64,000 nucleotides of DNA. It comes from Aquibium microcysteis. GTDB lineage: Bacteria; Pseudomonadota; Alphaproteobacteria; Rhizobiales; Rhizobiaceae. Within the stretch, counting starts at the first letter, position 1. The number at the start of each line of letters is the position of its first letter. Position numbers and translations under genes: made by a program. Location of the stretch: assembly GCF_014495845.1 (NCBI RefSeq), contig NZ_CP061080.1:5260001-5324000 (forward strand), in the 5' to 3' direction. Positions 1-8,272 of this stretch are shown piece after piece. Under the pieces are notes generated by a model. That model ran no database searches and had not been told where the DNA came from. It saw only the letters and a program-made list of their open reading frames with translations.

Positions 1-203
1 TGATGATCATCGTCTTCATCGTCGTCATCATCGGCGGGCTGGGATCGATCCAGGGCTCGCTGCTCGGCGCCATCCTGGTCGGGCTGATGACCAACTACGT
101 CGCCTTCCTGTTTCCCAAGCTGGCGCTGGCCTCCAACATGCTCTTGATGATGGCGGTGCTGCTCTGGCGGCCCTATGGGCTGCGGCCGGCGGTGAAGGGG
201 TGA
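1..203 (+). CDS. Branched-chain amino acid ABC transporter permease, LivH type (3' end only)
   Basis: The last 66 residues of an inner-membrane permease; the 5' part lies outside the window. The fragment holds two hydrophobic segments and the glycine-rich stretch IIGGLGSIQGSLLGAI, which resembles the conserved C-terminal loop of LivH/LivM permeases that contacts the ATPase subunit. The next gene on the same strand is a full-length LivM-type permease, which supports the assignment. The substrate (Leu/Ile/Val, or amides and urea in related systems) cannot be read from the sequence. A urea-type Urt system is possible given the urease cluster 40 kb away, but nothing here shows it. Confidence 0.85.
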   Translation, partial: MIIVFIVVIIGGLGSIQGSLLGAILVGLMTNYVAFLFPKLALASNMLLMMAVLLWRPYGLRPAVKG

Positions 204-238
204 TGGGGATGCATGGCGCGTGTGATACCCCCAGCTCC

Positions 239-376
239 GCCGTCATCCTCGGGCTTGTCCCGAGGATCTGCTTCGCTTCGCGATCGAGGCTCGGCGTCGA
301 TGACGGTATGTGGCAGCCGGTGACGCTCTTCGCTCGGGCGGCAGCAGATCCTCGGGACAAGCCCGAGGATGACGGC
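239..376. repeat. Inverted repeat with 33-nt arms (rhizobial palindromic element)
   Basis: Arms at 239-271 and 344-376 are perfect reverse complements, separated by 72 nt. Each arm itself contains the smaller palindrome CCTCGGG-cttgt-CCCGAGG. It sits between the livH-type and livM-type genes, whose products act together, so the operon has absorbed the element. This arm type is common in Mesorhizobium-like intergenic regions (recalled, not searched). No coding sequence lies in it. Confidence 0.85.
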
Positions 377-432
377 GTCCGTGGTGGCTTGCGTCGCAAA
401 CCAGCCTGCCGGCGTGCCGGGGACGTCCGCCG

Positions 433-1533
433 ATGACCGCTTCCTCCATCCCCTCCACCCCCGCCCGCCGCGTTCCCGCCGGGCGCCTCGCCGTCTACGG
501 CATCGTCTTCGCCATCGGACTCTGCCTCGCCTTCGCGCCGTTTCTCTTCACCGACGTGCGGGCGGCAGAGGTGGCGGCGCGGATCTGCATCTTCATCGTG
601 CTGGTGGCGAGCTACGACCTTTTGATCGGCTACACCGGCATCGTCTCCTTCGCCCACACGATGTTCTTCGGCCTCGGCGCCTACGGCGCGGCGATCGCGC
701 TGAAGGCCTGGGGACCGGGCTGGGATGCGATCCTGATCGGCGGCGGCGCGGGGATCCTCGCCGCGCTGGTGCTGGCGGTGCTGATCGGGCTCCTGTCACT
801 CAGGGTCAAGGCGATCTTTTTCGCCATGGTGACGCTGGCGGCGGCTTCCGTGATGCTGGTGCTGGCGAGCCAGCTCTCCGACATCACCGGCGGCGAGGAC
901 GGCTTCACCTACCAGGCGCCGCGGCTCTTCTCTCCGGCCTTCAAGCTGTTCGAGGACGCCGACGGCAAGGTGCTGCGGCTGTTCGACGTGGCGCTGAACG
1001 GCAAGGTGGCGGCCTATTACTTCGTCTTCCTGTCGAGCCTCGTGCTGTTCCTCCTGATGCTGCGCATCGTCGCCTCGCCGATGGGCACGGTGCTGGAGGC
1101 AATCCGCGAGAACGAGATGCGGGCCGAGGCGATCGGCTACAAGGTGGTCGCCTACCGCACCGCGATCTTCTGCATCGCGGCGGTCATCGCGGCCACGATC
1201 GGCGTGGTGCGCGCGGTCTGGCTGAAATACACCGGGCCGGAAGTGGCGCTGTCCTTCCACATCATGATCGACATCCTGCTGATGGTGGTGATCGGCGGCA
1301 TGGGCACCATCGTCGGCGCCGTCATCGGCGTCGTGGTGATGAGCCTCGCCCAGTTCTACCTGAAGGACCTGATGGAGGTGGCGGCCGAGGCCACCGCCGG
1401 CATCCCGCTGCTGCCGGACCTGCTCAATCCGGACCGCTGGCTGCTCTGGCTCGGCGTGCTCTTCATCCTGCTCGTCTATTTCTTCCCCGCCGGCATCGCG
1501 GGCACGCTCATGAACAAGGGAAGCCACAAATGA
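433..1533 (+). CDS. livM: Branched-chain amino acid ABC transporter permease, LivM type
   Basis: A 366-residue integral inner-membrane permease with about nine hydrophobic segments, the usual LivM length. The segment LLIGYTGIVSFAHTMFFGLGAY near residues 65-86 matches the LivM/LivH N-terminal signature. GGMGTIVGAVIGV near residue 290 is the conserved loop before the last helices. It would pair with the upstream LivH-type subunit to form the channel of a high-affinity importer. The start at 433 is the first good in-frame ATG, but its ribosome-binding site is weak. The stop overlaps the next start (ATGA). Confidence 0.9.
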   Translation: MTASSIPSTPARRVPAGRLAVYGIVFAIGLCLAFAPFLFTDVRAAEVAARICIFIVLVASYDLLIGYTGIVSFAHTMFFGLGAYGAAIALKAWGPGWDAILIGGGAGILAALVLAVLIGLLSLRVKAIFFAMVTLAAASVMLVLASQLSDITGGEDGFTYQAPRLFSPAFKLFEDADGKVLRLFDVALNGKVAAYYFVFLSSLVLFLLMLRIVASPMGTVLEAIRENEMRAEAIGYKVVAYRTAIFCIAAVIAATIGVVRAVWLKYTGPEVALSFHIMIDILLMVVIGGMGTIVGAVIGVVVMSLAQFYLKDLMEVAAEATAGIPLLPDLLNPDRWLLWLGVLFILLVYFFPAGIAGTLMNKGSHK

Positions 1534-2363
1534 TCCCGCGCTCGACCTATGTGCCCGCCGGGCGGCACGAGATGCACGTCACCGAATGGGGCGAGCGGGG
1601 CCGGCCGGCGCTGGTGATGTGGCACGGCCTGGCGCGCACGGGGCGCGATTTCGACGAGGCGGCGGCAGCCCTTGCGGACAGCTATTTCGTGATCTGCCCC
1701 GACACGCTGGGGCGCGGCCTGTCGAGCTGGTCGGCCCCCGGCGGGGCCGACTATTCCTATGCGAGCTTCGGGGAGACCGCACTCGCCATCCTCGACTTCT
1801 ACGGCATCGGCGATCTGCGCTGGATCGGCACCTCGATGGGCGGACTGCTCGGCGTGACGCTGGCGGCCGGGGCGCTCAAGGACCGCATCACCCATCTCGT
1901 CATCAACGACATCGGCCCCGACATCCCCGAGGCCGGTACCGGCCGCATCGCCTCCTATGTCGGCAACCCGCCGGTCTACGACACGGTGGCCGAGCTGGAG
2001 GGCTGGCTGCGGACGAACTATGCGCCCTTCGGGCAGAACAGCGAGGCCTTCTGGCGCCGCATGGCCGACACCTCGGCGCGTCGCACCGACGCCGGCAAGG
2101 TGACGGTGCATTACGACCCGCTGATCGTCACCCAGTTCACCCTGCACAAGGGCGACCTCGACGTCTGGGACAAGTATGACGCGGTGACGGCGAAGACGCT
2201 GCTGCTGCGCGGCGAGGCTTCCGACGTGCTCTCCGCCTCGACCGCCGAGGCGATGACCCGCCGCGGCCCGAAACCGAAGCTGGTGACGATGCCCGGCTGC
2301 GGCCATGCGCCGACGCTGGCCAGCGCGGGCGAGATCAAGATGCTGCGGGAGTTTCTGGGGTAG
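1530..2363 (+). CDS. Alpha/beta-fold hydrolase
   Basis: 277 residues, translationally coupled to the permease gene by a 4-nt ATGA overlap. The serine hydrolase triad is visible: nucleophile Ser near residue 102 in IGTSMGGLLG, an acid in GEASDVLS, and a His in GCGHAPTL near the C terminus. WHGLARTG near residue 31 is the oxyanion-hole HG motif. There is no signal peptide, so it should act in the cytoplasm. Its place at the end of a transporter operon suggests a role in using the imported compound, perhaps amide or ester cleavage. The substrate is unknown. Confidence 0.85.
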   Translation: MIPRSTYVPAGRHEMHVTEWGERGRPALVMWHGLARTGRDFDEAAAALADSYFVICPDTLGRGLSSWSAPGGADYSYASFGETALAILDFYGIGDLRWIGTSMGGLLGVTLAAGALKDRITHLVINDIGPDIPEAGTGRIASYVGNPPVYDTVAELEGWLRTNYAPFGQNSEAFWRRMADTSARRTDAGKVTVHYDPLIVTQFTLHKGDLDVWDKYDAVTAKTLLLRGEASDVLSASTAEAMTRRGPKPKLVTMPGCGHAPTLASAGEIKMLREFLG

Positions 2364-2414
2364 CGGCGGCGCGGTTCGGTTTCGCGAGGTCGCCTTCGCA
2401 AGGTCGGTGCGGGG

Positions 2415-2500
2415 ACCCCCACCCCTTACCCCTCCCCTCAAGGGGGAGGGGGACGTGAGACGTCGGCGGCCCCCTCCCCCTTGAGGGGAGGGGTGGGGGT
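2415..2500. repeat. C/G-rich inverted repeat in the gap after the hydrolase gene
   Basis: Arms at 2415-2452 and 2470-2500 pair almost perfectly apart from a small insertion in the left arm. Each arm contains CCCCTC-aa-GGGGGAGG. It belongs to the class of short mosaic palindromes in rhizobial intergenic DNA. The rest of the 2364-2693 gap shows no gene. The hairpin could stop transcription from either side, but there is no T-tract. Confidence 0.75.
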
Positions 2501-2693
2501 TCTTCCAACACTCAACGCGCGCGATCGCCTCTTTCCCGCTTACGCCATCAGCAGATTCGCACGTTCAAAGTCGTTCGGTCTCAGAGGCGCGGGGTCGTGT
2601 GCAGGCGCCTGGCGCGACGCCCCGCGTCCTGCCCGGGTGCCCGACGCGGCGGAGTGATCCTCTCGGACCGTCCTGCCGCGCCGGCCGCAGGTC

Positions 2694-3143
2694 CTAGCTT
2701 CCTGCCAGCACCTTCTCGATCTCCGAGACGCTGTGGTTGGTCAGCGTCTTCGCCACCTCGCCGGTGACCTTGTCGGCCACCTCCTTGTGCAGCTTCTTGC
2801 GCATCTCGCCGAGCACCTGGGGCTGCGCCACCAGGACGAGCTTCTTGAAGGTGCCCTTGTGCGCCATCTTGTAGAGCTGCGCGGCGATCTCGTCGGCGAA
2901 GCGGTCCTTCTCGATCCGGTGCCAGTCCGTGTCGGCGACCGCGCTGCGGTGGTTGTCGGAAGCGTCGTGGAGACGGCCCGGCCGATCGGTGCCCTGCTCG
3001 CGCGTCGGCGGGTTGTCGTGATGGTCCTCGCGCATCACCTGCAGGTTCGGATATTGCGCGTCGCCTTCGTTGCGAAGGAAGAGCGCCTTCTCGCCGTCGG
3101 CGACGAGAACCCACATGTCGTGTTCGAGCTTGATGGCGGACAT
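2694..3143 (-). CDS. Host attachment family protein (bacterial eRF1-fold)
   Basis: 149 residues. The start at 3143 (MSAIKLEHDMWVLVADG) is chosen because GGAG lies 7 nt upstream; an ATG 11 codons earlier lacks a site. The opening WVLVADGEKALFLRN and the block FADEIAAQLYKMAHKGTFKKLVLVAQPQVLGEMR are typical of the 'host attachment protein' family, first noted in Agrobacterium and related to archaeal and eukaryotic release factor domains (baeRF). The molecular role is unsettled; ribosome or RNA contact has been suggested for the superfamily. An FNR/FixK-type box lies 55 nt upstream, so it may be induced at low oxygen. Confidence 0.8.
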   Translation of the reverse strand: MSAIKLEHDMWVLVADGEKALFLRNEGDAQYPNLQVMREDHHDNPPTREQGTDRPGRLHDASDNHRSAVADTDWHRIEKDRFADEIAAQLYKMAHKGTFKKLVLVAQPQVLGEMRKKLHKEVADKVTGEVAKTLTNHSVSEIEKVLAGS

Positions 3144-3197
3144 TTCGAACTCCAATCCTGTTCCACTGGATGACACGCCCGGGCGGCGCCGATCGCC

Positions 3198-3211
3198 TTG
3201 ATCGGGATCAA
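3198..3211. promoter_or_regulatory. FNR/FixK-type box, TTGAT-N4-ATCAA
   Basis: The sequence TTGATcgggATCAA is an exact match to the rhizobial anaerobox consensus. It lies 55 nt before the minus-strand attachment gene and about 250 nt before cysG. Position favours control of the attachment gene. The surrounding 3177-3460 region contains no gene. The match could instead be a chance 8-bp hairpin (GCCTTGAT / ATCAAGGC). Confidence 0.6.
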
Positions 3212-3460
3212 GGCCGGCCCGCGGCCGTCATCGGTGGGAGAACGTCCCGCGTGGCCGGCCGTTCCGGAGCGGACGGCGGCGCCAGGCGCCGCGTGGCGGA
3301 CCACGCGGGCGGGCGGTCCGACGGCGATCGGAATGGTTTTCCGTCCTGCGCCGACGCCGCGGAAAACCCGTTGCGGCCACCCCGACCCGGCAGGACGGTG
3401 TGCCTTCAGATCGCCGAGCAACGGACCGACAATGCAGCCCAAAGGTGGAGACGTGCGCCC

Positions 3461-4888
3461 ATGGCTGCCGCAACTGCAAAACTGAACGCTTTCCCGGTCT
3501 TCATGAAGGTGGAGAAGCGGACCGTCGTGATCGTCGGCTCTGGCGACGAGGCGCTGGCCAAGGCGCGCCTGATCGGCCAGTCCTCGGCCGAGATCCGCAT
3601 CGTCGCCGACGAGCCGGAGGCCGAACTCGCCGCCTATGCCCGCGAGGCGGGCATGGAGCTGGTCGAGCAGGCCTACCGGCCGGATCTGATCGACGGCGCC
3701 TGCCTCGTCTTCGCCGCCACCGGGGAGGAGGCGCTCGACGGTCGCGTCGTCGCCGACGCCAAGGCGCGCGGCATTCCGGCCAACGCCGTCGACCGCCCGC
3801 ATCTCTGCGACTTCTTCACGCCCGCGCTGGTCAACCGCGCGCCGGTCGCCGTCGCGATCGGCACGGAGGGTGCCGGGCCCGTGCTCGCCCAGATGATCCG
3901 CGCCAGGGTCGACCGTATGCTGTCGCCCGCACTCGGGCCCCTGGCCAGCCTCGCTGCCAGCCTGCGCGACACGGTCGAGCGGCTGGTTCCGCGCGGCAAT
4001 GCCCGCCGCGCCTTCTGGAGCGACTTCTTCGAGGGCGCGCCGGCGCGAGCCATGGAGATCGGCCACATCGAGGAGGCGCGCGAGGCGGCGGCCGAACTGA
4101 TGCAGCGCCGCACCGAGGCGCGCGGCCATGTGGCTCTCGTCGGCGCTGGGCCGGGCGCGGAGGACCTGATCACCATCCGCGCGCAGCGGCTCCTGATGCA
4201 GGCCGACGTGATCCTGTTCGACGCGCTGGTGCCCGAGGCGGTCGTCGCCATGGGCCGCCGCGACGCCGAGCGGATCTCCGTCGGCAAGCGCAAGGGCTGC
4301 CATTCGAAGAAGCAGGAAGAGATCAACGGCCTGATCGTCGAGCTCGCCCGCGAGGGCAAGCGCGTGGTGCGGCTGAAGTCGGGCGATCCGCTGGTCTACG
4401 GCCGCGCCGGCGAGGAGATCGCGGCGCTGCGCGAGGCCGGCATTTCCTACGAGATCGTCCCGGGCGTGACCGCCGCCTTCGCCGCCGCCGCCGATTTCGA
4501 GCTGCCGCTGACGCTGCGCGGCGTCGCCTCGTCGATGGTCTTCACCACCGGCCACGACCTGAAGGGCGGCGCGCTGCCCGACTGGGCGCGGCTCGCCGTT
4601 TCGGGCGCGACCGTCGCCGTCTACATGGGCCGCACCATCGCCGCGCAGGTGGCGGGACGTCTGATCGAGGCGGGCCTGTCGCCCGATACCGGCGTCGCCG
4701 TGGTGGAGAATGCAAGCCTCGTGGCGCGACGCCTGTTCCACGGCACGCTGGCCGACCTGCCGGCGCTGGAAGACCGCAGCGAGCTCGACGGTCCGGTGAT
4801 GACCATCATCGGCGACGCCGTCGCCGGCGCCAATTTCGCCTTGTCCACCCCGCTCGCCGTGCATGCGCGGCTGCCGGTCGCGGCCTGA
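3461..4888 (+). CDS. cysG: Siroheme synthase CysG (multifunctional)
   Basis: 475 residues, close to the 457 of E. coli CysG. The N-terminal part (about 10-215) has VVIVGSGDEALAKARL, the NAD-binding loop of precorrin-2 dehydrogenase/ferrochelatase. The C-terminal part (about 220-460) is a SAM uroporphyrinogen-III methyltransferase with VALVGAGPGAEDLITIRAQRLL and LKSGDPLVYGRAGEE. Together they make siroheme from uroporphyrinogen III. The start at 3461 has AGGTGGAG about 9 nt upstream. It opens the sulfite-reduction operon and supplies the prosthetic group of CysI two genes downstream. Confidence 0.93.
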   Translation: MAAATAKLNAFPVFMKVEKRTVVIVGSGDEALAKARLIGQSSAEIRIVADEPEAELAAYAREAGMELVEQAYRPDLIDGACLVFAATGEEALDGRVVADAKARGIPANAVDRPHLCDFFTPALVNRAPVAVAIGTEGAGPVLAQMIRARVDRMLSPALGPLASLAASLRDTVERLVPRGNARRAFWSDFFEGAPARAMEIGHIEEAREAAAELMQRRTEARGHVALVGAGPGAEDLITIRAQRLLMQADVILFDALVPEAVVAMGRRDAERISVGKRKGCHSKKQEEINGLIVELAREGKRVVRLKSGDPLVYGRAGEEIAALREAGISYEIVPGVTAAFAAAADFELPLTLRGVASSMVFTTGHDLKGGALPDWARLAVSGATVAVYMGRTIAAQVAGRLIEAGLSPDTGVAVVENASLVARRLFHGTLADLPALEDRSELDGPVMTIIGDAVAGANFALSTPLAVHARLPVAA

Positions 4889-4901
4889 GGAGGGCCATAT
4901 C

Positions 4902-5210
4902 ATGAAAGTGCTTACCGCCAACCGGCTGATCGACGGCGAAGTGGTCTGGTACGGGACGGGCGAGGCCTGGATCGAGCTGATCGACGGCGCCCGCATCGCC
5001 CGCGACAAGGCCGGCGAGGAGATGCTGCAGGCGATCGGCAAGGCGGCGCTGGCCGCCAACCTCGTCGTCGACGTCGACCTGATCGACGTCGAGCTCGCGG
5101 GCGACCGCATCGTGCCGACGCGCCTGCGCGAGCGTATCCGCGCCGCTGGGCCGACGAACCACCGCCACCACGGCAAGCAGGCGCGGCCCGATTTCGCGCC
5201 GGCCGCCTGA
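4902..5210 (+). CDS. DUF2849 protein of the sulfite reduction operon
   Basis: 102 residues, starting at 4902 behind a strong GAGGAGGG site and 13 nt after cysG. The sequence MKVLTANRLIDGEVVWYG matches the DUF2849 family, small proteins almost always encoded between cysG and cysI in alphaproteobacteria. The context implies a helper in siroheme loading or sulfite reductase function, but no activity is established. A basic, His-containing tail (NHRHHGKQARPD) closes the protein. Confidence 0.85.
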   Translation: MKVLTANRLIDGEVVWYGTGEAWIELIDGARIARDKAGEEMLQAIGKAALAANLVVDVDLIDVELAGDRIVPTRLRERIRAAGPTNHRHHGKQARPDFAPAA

Positions 5211-5252
5211 ACCGGCACAGCAAGACACGCCGTACGAGCAGGGAAGACGAGA

Positions 5253-6923
5253 ATGTACCGCTACGACGAATTCGACCACACCTTCGTGCAGGCCCGCGTG
5301 GCCGAGCTGCGCGATCAGGTGGAGCGCCGGCTGGCCGGCGAGATTACCGAGGACCAGTTCAAGCCGCTGCGGCTGATGAACGGCGTCTATCTGCAGCTGC
5401 ATGCGTACATGCTGCGGGTGGCGATCCCCTACGGCACGCTGAGCGGCCGCCAGATGCGGATGCTCGCCCACATCGCCCGCACCTACGACAAGGGCTACGG
5501 CCATTTCACCACGCGCCAGAACATCCAGTACAACTGGCCGGCGCTGGCCGACATTCCGGCGATCCTGGATGACCTGGCGAGCGTCGAGATGCACGCCATC
5601 CAGACGAGCGGCAACTGCATCCGCAACGTGACGGCCGACCATTTCGCGGGCGCTGCCGCCGACGAGGTCGCCGATCCGCGGCCCTATGCCGAGATCCTGC
5701 GGCAGTGGTCCTCGGTGCATCCCGAGTTCTCCTACCTCCCGCGCAAGTTCAAGATCGCCGTGACGGGGGCGGAGCGCGACCGCGCCGCGATCCAGGTGCA
5801 CGACATCGGCCTGCATCTGAAGAAGGATGCCTCGGGCGCCCTGGGCTTTGCCGTCTACGTCGGCGGCGGCCAGGGGCGCACGCCGATGATCGCCAAGAAG
5901 ATCCGCGACTTCCTGCCGGAGGCCGATCTCCTCGCCTACTGCACGGCGATCCTGCGCGTCTACAATCTCAACGGCCGGCGCGACAACAAGTACAAGGCGC
6001 GCATCAAGATCCTCGTCCACGAGACCGGCACCGAGGAGCTGACGCGCCAGGTGGAGGCGGAGTTCGCGCATCTGAAGGATGGCGCGCTGACGCTGCCCGA
6101 GGCCGACATCGCTGCCATCCAGGCCTATTTCGCCCCGCCCGCGCTGGTCGCGCGGCCGGAGGGCGACGCGTCGGTCACGCAGGCGCGGCTCGACTCGCGC
6201 GGCTTCGCCGACTGGCTCGGCCAGAACGTGACCACGCACCGTCACCCCGACTACGCCGCGGTGACGATCTCGCTCAAGGGGATCGGCGAGGTGCCCGGCG
6301 ACGCGACCGATGCGCAGATGGATGCCGTCGCCGATCTCGCCGAGCGCTACGCCTTCGACGAGATCCGCGTCAGCCACGAGCAGAACCTGATCCTGCCGCA
6401 TGTCGCGCGCGCCGACCTGAAGGCGGTCTACGACCGGCTGGTGGAGATCGGGCTGGCCACGGCGAACTCGAACCTGATCAGCGACATCATCGCCTGCCCG
6501 GGCCTCGACTACTGCGCGCTCGCCAATGCCCGCTCCATCCCGGTGGCGCAGGACATCTCGCGCCGCTTCGCCTCGCTGGAGCGGCAGCGCGAGATCGGCG
6601 AGCTGAAGCTCAAGATCTCCGGCTGCATCAATGCCTGCGGCCACCACCACGTCGGCCATATCGGCATCCTCGGCGTCGAGAAGAAGGGCGCCGAGCTCTA
6701 CCAGATCACGCTCGGCGGCTCGGGCGACGAGAACACCTCGATCGGCGAGATCGTTGGTCGCGGTTTTCCGCCGGAGGAACTGACCGACGCGATCGAGACG
6801 ATCGTCGACACCTACCTGGCACTGCGCCTCGACGCCTCGGAGCGTTTCATCGACGCCTATCGCAGGCTGGGCGCGGCACCCTTCAAGGAGGCGCTCTATG
6901 CTGGCGAAGCTAAGGCCGCTTGA
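5253..6923 (+). CDS. cysI: Sulfite reductase hemoprotein (nitrite/sulfite reductase family)
   Basis: 556 residues, single-domain hemoprotein length. The siroheme-[4Fe-4S] ligands are visible as CPGLDYC (C-x5-C) and GCINACGHHH (C-x3-C). FTTRQNIQYNW near residue 87 is the conserved substrate-side motif. It reduces sulfite to sulfide in the cytoplasm for cysteine synthesis. Its position between cysG and cysH supports sulfite rather than nitrite as substrate. There is no flavoprotein subunit beside it, so electrons probably come from ferredoxin or an unlinked reductase. The next gene begins 26 nt before its stop. Confidence 0.92.
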   Translation: MYRYDEFDHTFVQARVAELRDQVERRLAGEITEDQFKPLRLMNGVYLQLHAYMLRVAIPYGTLSGRQMRMLAHIARTYDKGYGHFTTRQNIQYNWPALADIPAILDDLASVEMHAIQTSGNCIRNVTADHFAGAAADEVADPRPYAEILRQWSSVHPEFSYLPRKFKIAVTGAERDRAAIQVHDIGLHLKKDASGALGFAVYVGGGQGRTPMIAKKIRDFLPEADLLAYCTAILRVYNLNGRRDNKYKARIKILVHETGTEELTRQVEAEFAHLKDGALTLPEADIAAIQAYFAPPALVARPEGDASVTQARLDSRGFADWLGQNVTTHRHPDYAAVTISLKGIGEVPGDATDAQMDAVADLAERYAFDEIRVSHEQNLILPHVARADLKAVYDRLVEIGLATANSNLISDIIACPGLDYCALANARSIPVAQDISRRFASLERQREIGELKLKISGCINACGHHHVGHIGILGVEKKGAELYQITLGGSGDENTSIGEIVGRGFPPEELTDAIETIVDTYLALRLDASERFIDAYRRLGAAPFKEALYAGEAKAA

Positions 6924-7650
6924 GGCGGCGCACGACGCGGAGGCGGAAGCCGCCGCGCTGGAGGAGCGTTTCGGCGATCTCGACGCGCGTGACCTGATCG
7001 CGCTGTCGATCGGGCGGTTCCGGCCGGGTGCGATCGCGGCGGTCTCGTCCTTCGGGGCGGATTCGGCCGTGCTTCTGCACATGATCGCGCGCATCGATCC
7101 GGCGCTGCCGGTGCTCTTCCTGGAGACGGGCAAGCATTTCGGCGAGACGCTGCAATATCGCGACGCGCTGGTCGCCGATTTCGGCCTGCGCGACCTGCGT
7201 ATCGTCGCGCCGCGCCCGGAACTCCTGGCGGTCCGCGATCCGGACGGGACGCTGCACCAGCGCGACACGGACGGCTGCTGCGACGTGCGCAAGGTCGAGC
7301 CGATGGCGCGCGCCGTGGCGCCCTTCGAGGCCTGGTTCACCGGCCGCAAGCGCCACCAGGCGGCGACGCGGGCCGGCCTGCCGGTGTTCGAGGCGGTGGG
7401 CGAGCGCATCCGCATCAACCCCCTTGCCAAATGGACGACCGCCGATCTCGCCGCCTACATGCGCGAGCATCAGCTGCGCGAGAACCCGCTCGTGGCCTAC
7501 GGCTATCTGTCGATCGGCTGCTTCCCCTGCACGCAGCCGGTGAAGGAGGGCGACGACCCGCGCGCCGGCCGCTGGGCGGGCCAGGCGAAGACCGAGTGCG
7601 GCATCCATCTTTCGGGCCTCGACGACTCGCTCACGGCCTCCTCGCTCTGA
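6898..7650 (+). CDS. cysH: Phosphoadenylyl/adenylyl-sulfate reductase
   Basis: 250 residues. The PP-loop SSFGADSAVLLHM near residues 50-62 binds the nucleotide. The iron-sulfur cysteine pairs DGCCDVRK and GCFPCTQP mark the bacterial APS reductase subtype rather than the cluster-free PAPS enzyme. The catalytic C-terminal motif ECGIHL is intact. It reduces APS to sulfite with thioredoxin. The gene overlaps cysI by 26 nt, which implies coupled translation and co-expression. Confidence 0.92.
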   Translation: MLAKLRPLEAAHDAEAEAAALEERFGDLDARDLIALSIGRFRPGAIAAVSSFGADSAVLLHMIARIDPALPVLFLETGKHFGETLQYRDALVADFGLRDLRIVAPRPELLAVRDPDGTLHQRDTDGCCDVRKVEPMARAVAPFEAWFTGRKRHQAATRAGLPVFEAVGERIRINPLAKWTTADLAAYMREHQLRENPLVAYGYLSIGCFPCTQPVKEGDDPRAGRWAGQAKTECGIHLSGLDDSLTASSL

Positions 7651-7665
7651 TATAGACACTGCGCC

Positions 7666-7705
7666 CGTCGGCCGCGGCGGCAGGACCGCCGCGGCCGACG
7701 GTTTT
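7666..7705 (+). terminator. 15-bp hairpin plus T-run after cysH
   Basis: Arms 7666-7680 and 7686-7700 are perfect complements around a 5-nt loop, followed by GTTTT. This is a canonical intrinsic terminator, yet DUF934, the usual last gene of this operon, starts only 29 nt later. It may stop most transcripts and so lower DUF934 expression. Confidence 0.75.
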
Positions 7706-7728
7706 CCGCGACCATTCGACAGGCGATC

Positions 7729-8262
7729 ATGACCCAATCCACCCCCGACGCACCACGGCTCTGGACCCCGGACGGTTTCCGCGAGGATACCTGGACCCAT
7801 GCCGAGAGCGCCGAGGCGCTGGAGGGCAACGCCGCCGTCATCCTGCCGCTGCCCGTCTGGCAGGCGCTGGATGCGGACACGAAGGCCGCCAACCGTGACC
7901 GCATCGGCGTGCTTCTGGCGCCGGGCGAGCCGCTCGACGCCATCGTCGAGGCGTTGCCCGGCCTGCCGCTGGTGGCGCTGTCCTTCCCGGCCTTCAACGA
8001 CGGCCGCAGCTTCTCCAAGGCCGAGCTGCTGCGCAGCCGCCACGGCTATACGGGCGCCGTGCGCGCCTGCGGCCAGGTGCTGCCCGACCAGATTCCGCAT
8101 ATGATCCGCACCGGCTTCGACGAGCTGGAAGTGTCCCATCCGGTCGCGCTGAAGCGGCTGGAGGAAGGCCGCGCCGGCGGGCTGCCGCTCTACTACCAGC
8201 CGGCGGCGAAGGGCGGGGAGGCCGAGGGCAAGTACTCCTGGCGTCGCAAGCCGGCGGAGTGA
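7729..8262 (+). CDS. DUF934 family protein of the cys operon
   Basis: 177 residues. SFPAFNDGRSFSKAELLRSR is the family hallmark, followed by a C-terminal block around LYYQPAAKGG. DUF934 proteins are found next to cysI and cysH in proteobacteria and are often labelled oxidoreductase; a biochemical role has not been proven. The gene follows cysH with a strong terminator-like hairpin between. It converges with the MFS gene 10 nt downstream. Confidence 0.82.
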   Translation: MTQSTPDAPRLWTPDGFREDTWTHAESAEALEGNAAVILPLPVWQALDADTKAANRDRIGVLLAPGEPLDAIVEALPGLPLVALSFPAFNDGRSFSKAELLRSRHGYTGAVRACGQVLPDQIPHMIRTGFDELEVSHPVALKRLEEGRAGGLPLYYQPAAKGGEAEGKYSWRRKPAE

Positions 8263-8272
8263 GAGACCCGCG

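Noticed and set aside
3177..3460. SAM or other riboswitch upstream of cysG
   Set aside because: Only the short TTGAT hairpin is present; no multi-helix core or terminator followed it.
4806..7430. 874-codon minus-strand open frame opposite cysI and cysH
   Set aside because: Low-complexity translation typical of the antisense frame of GC-rich genes; cysI and cysH on the other strand are unmistakable.
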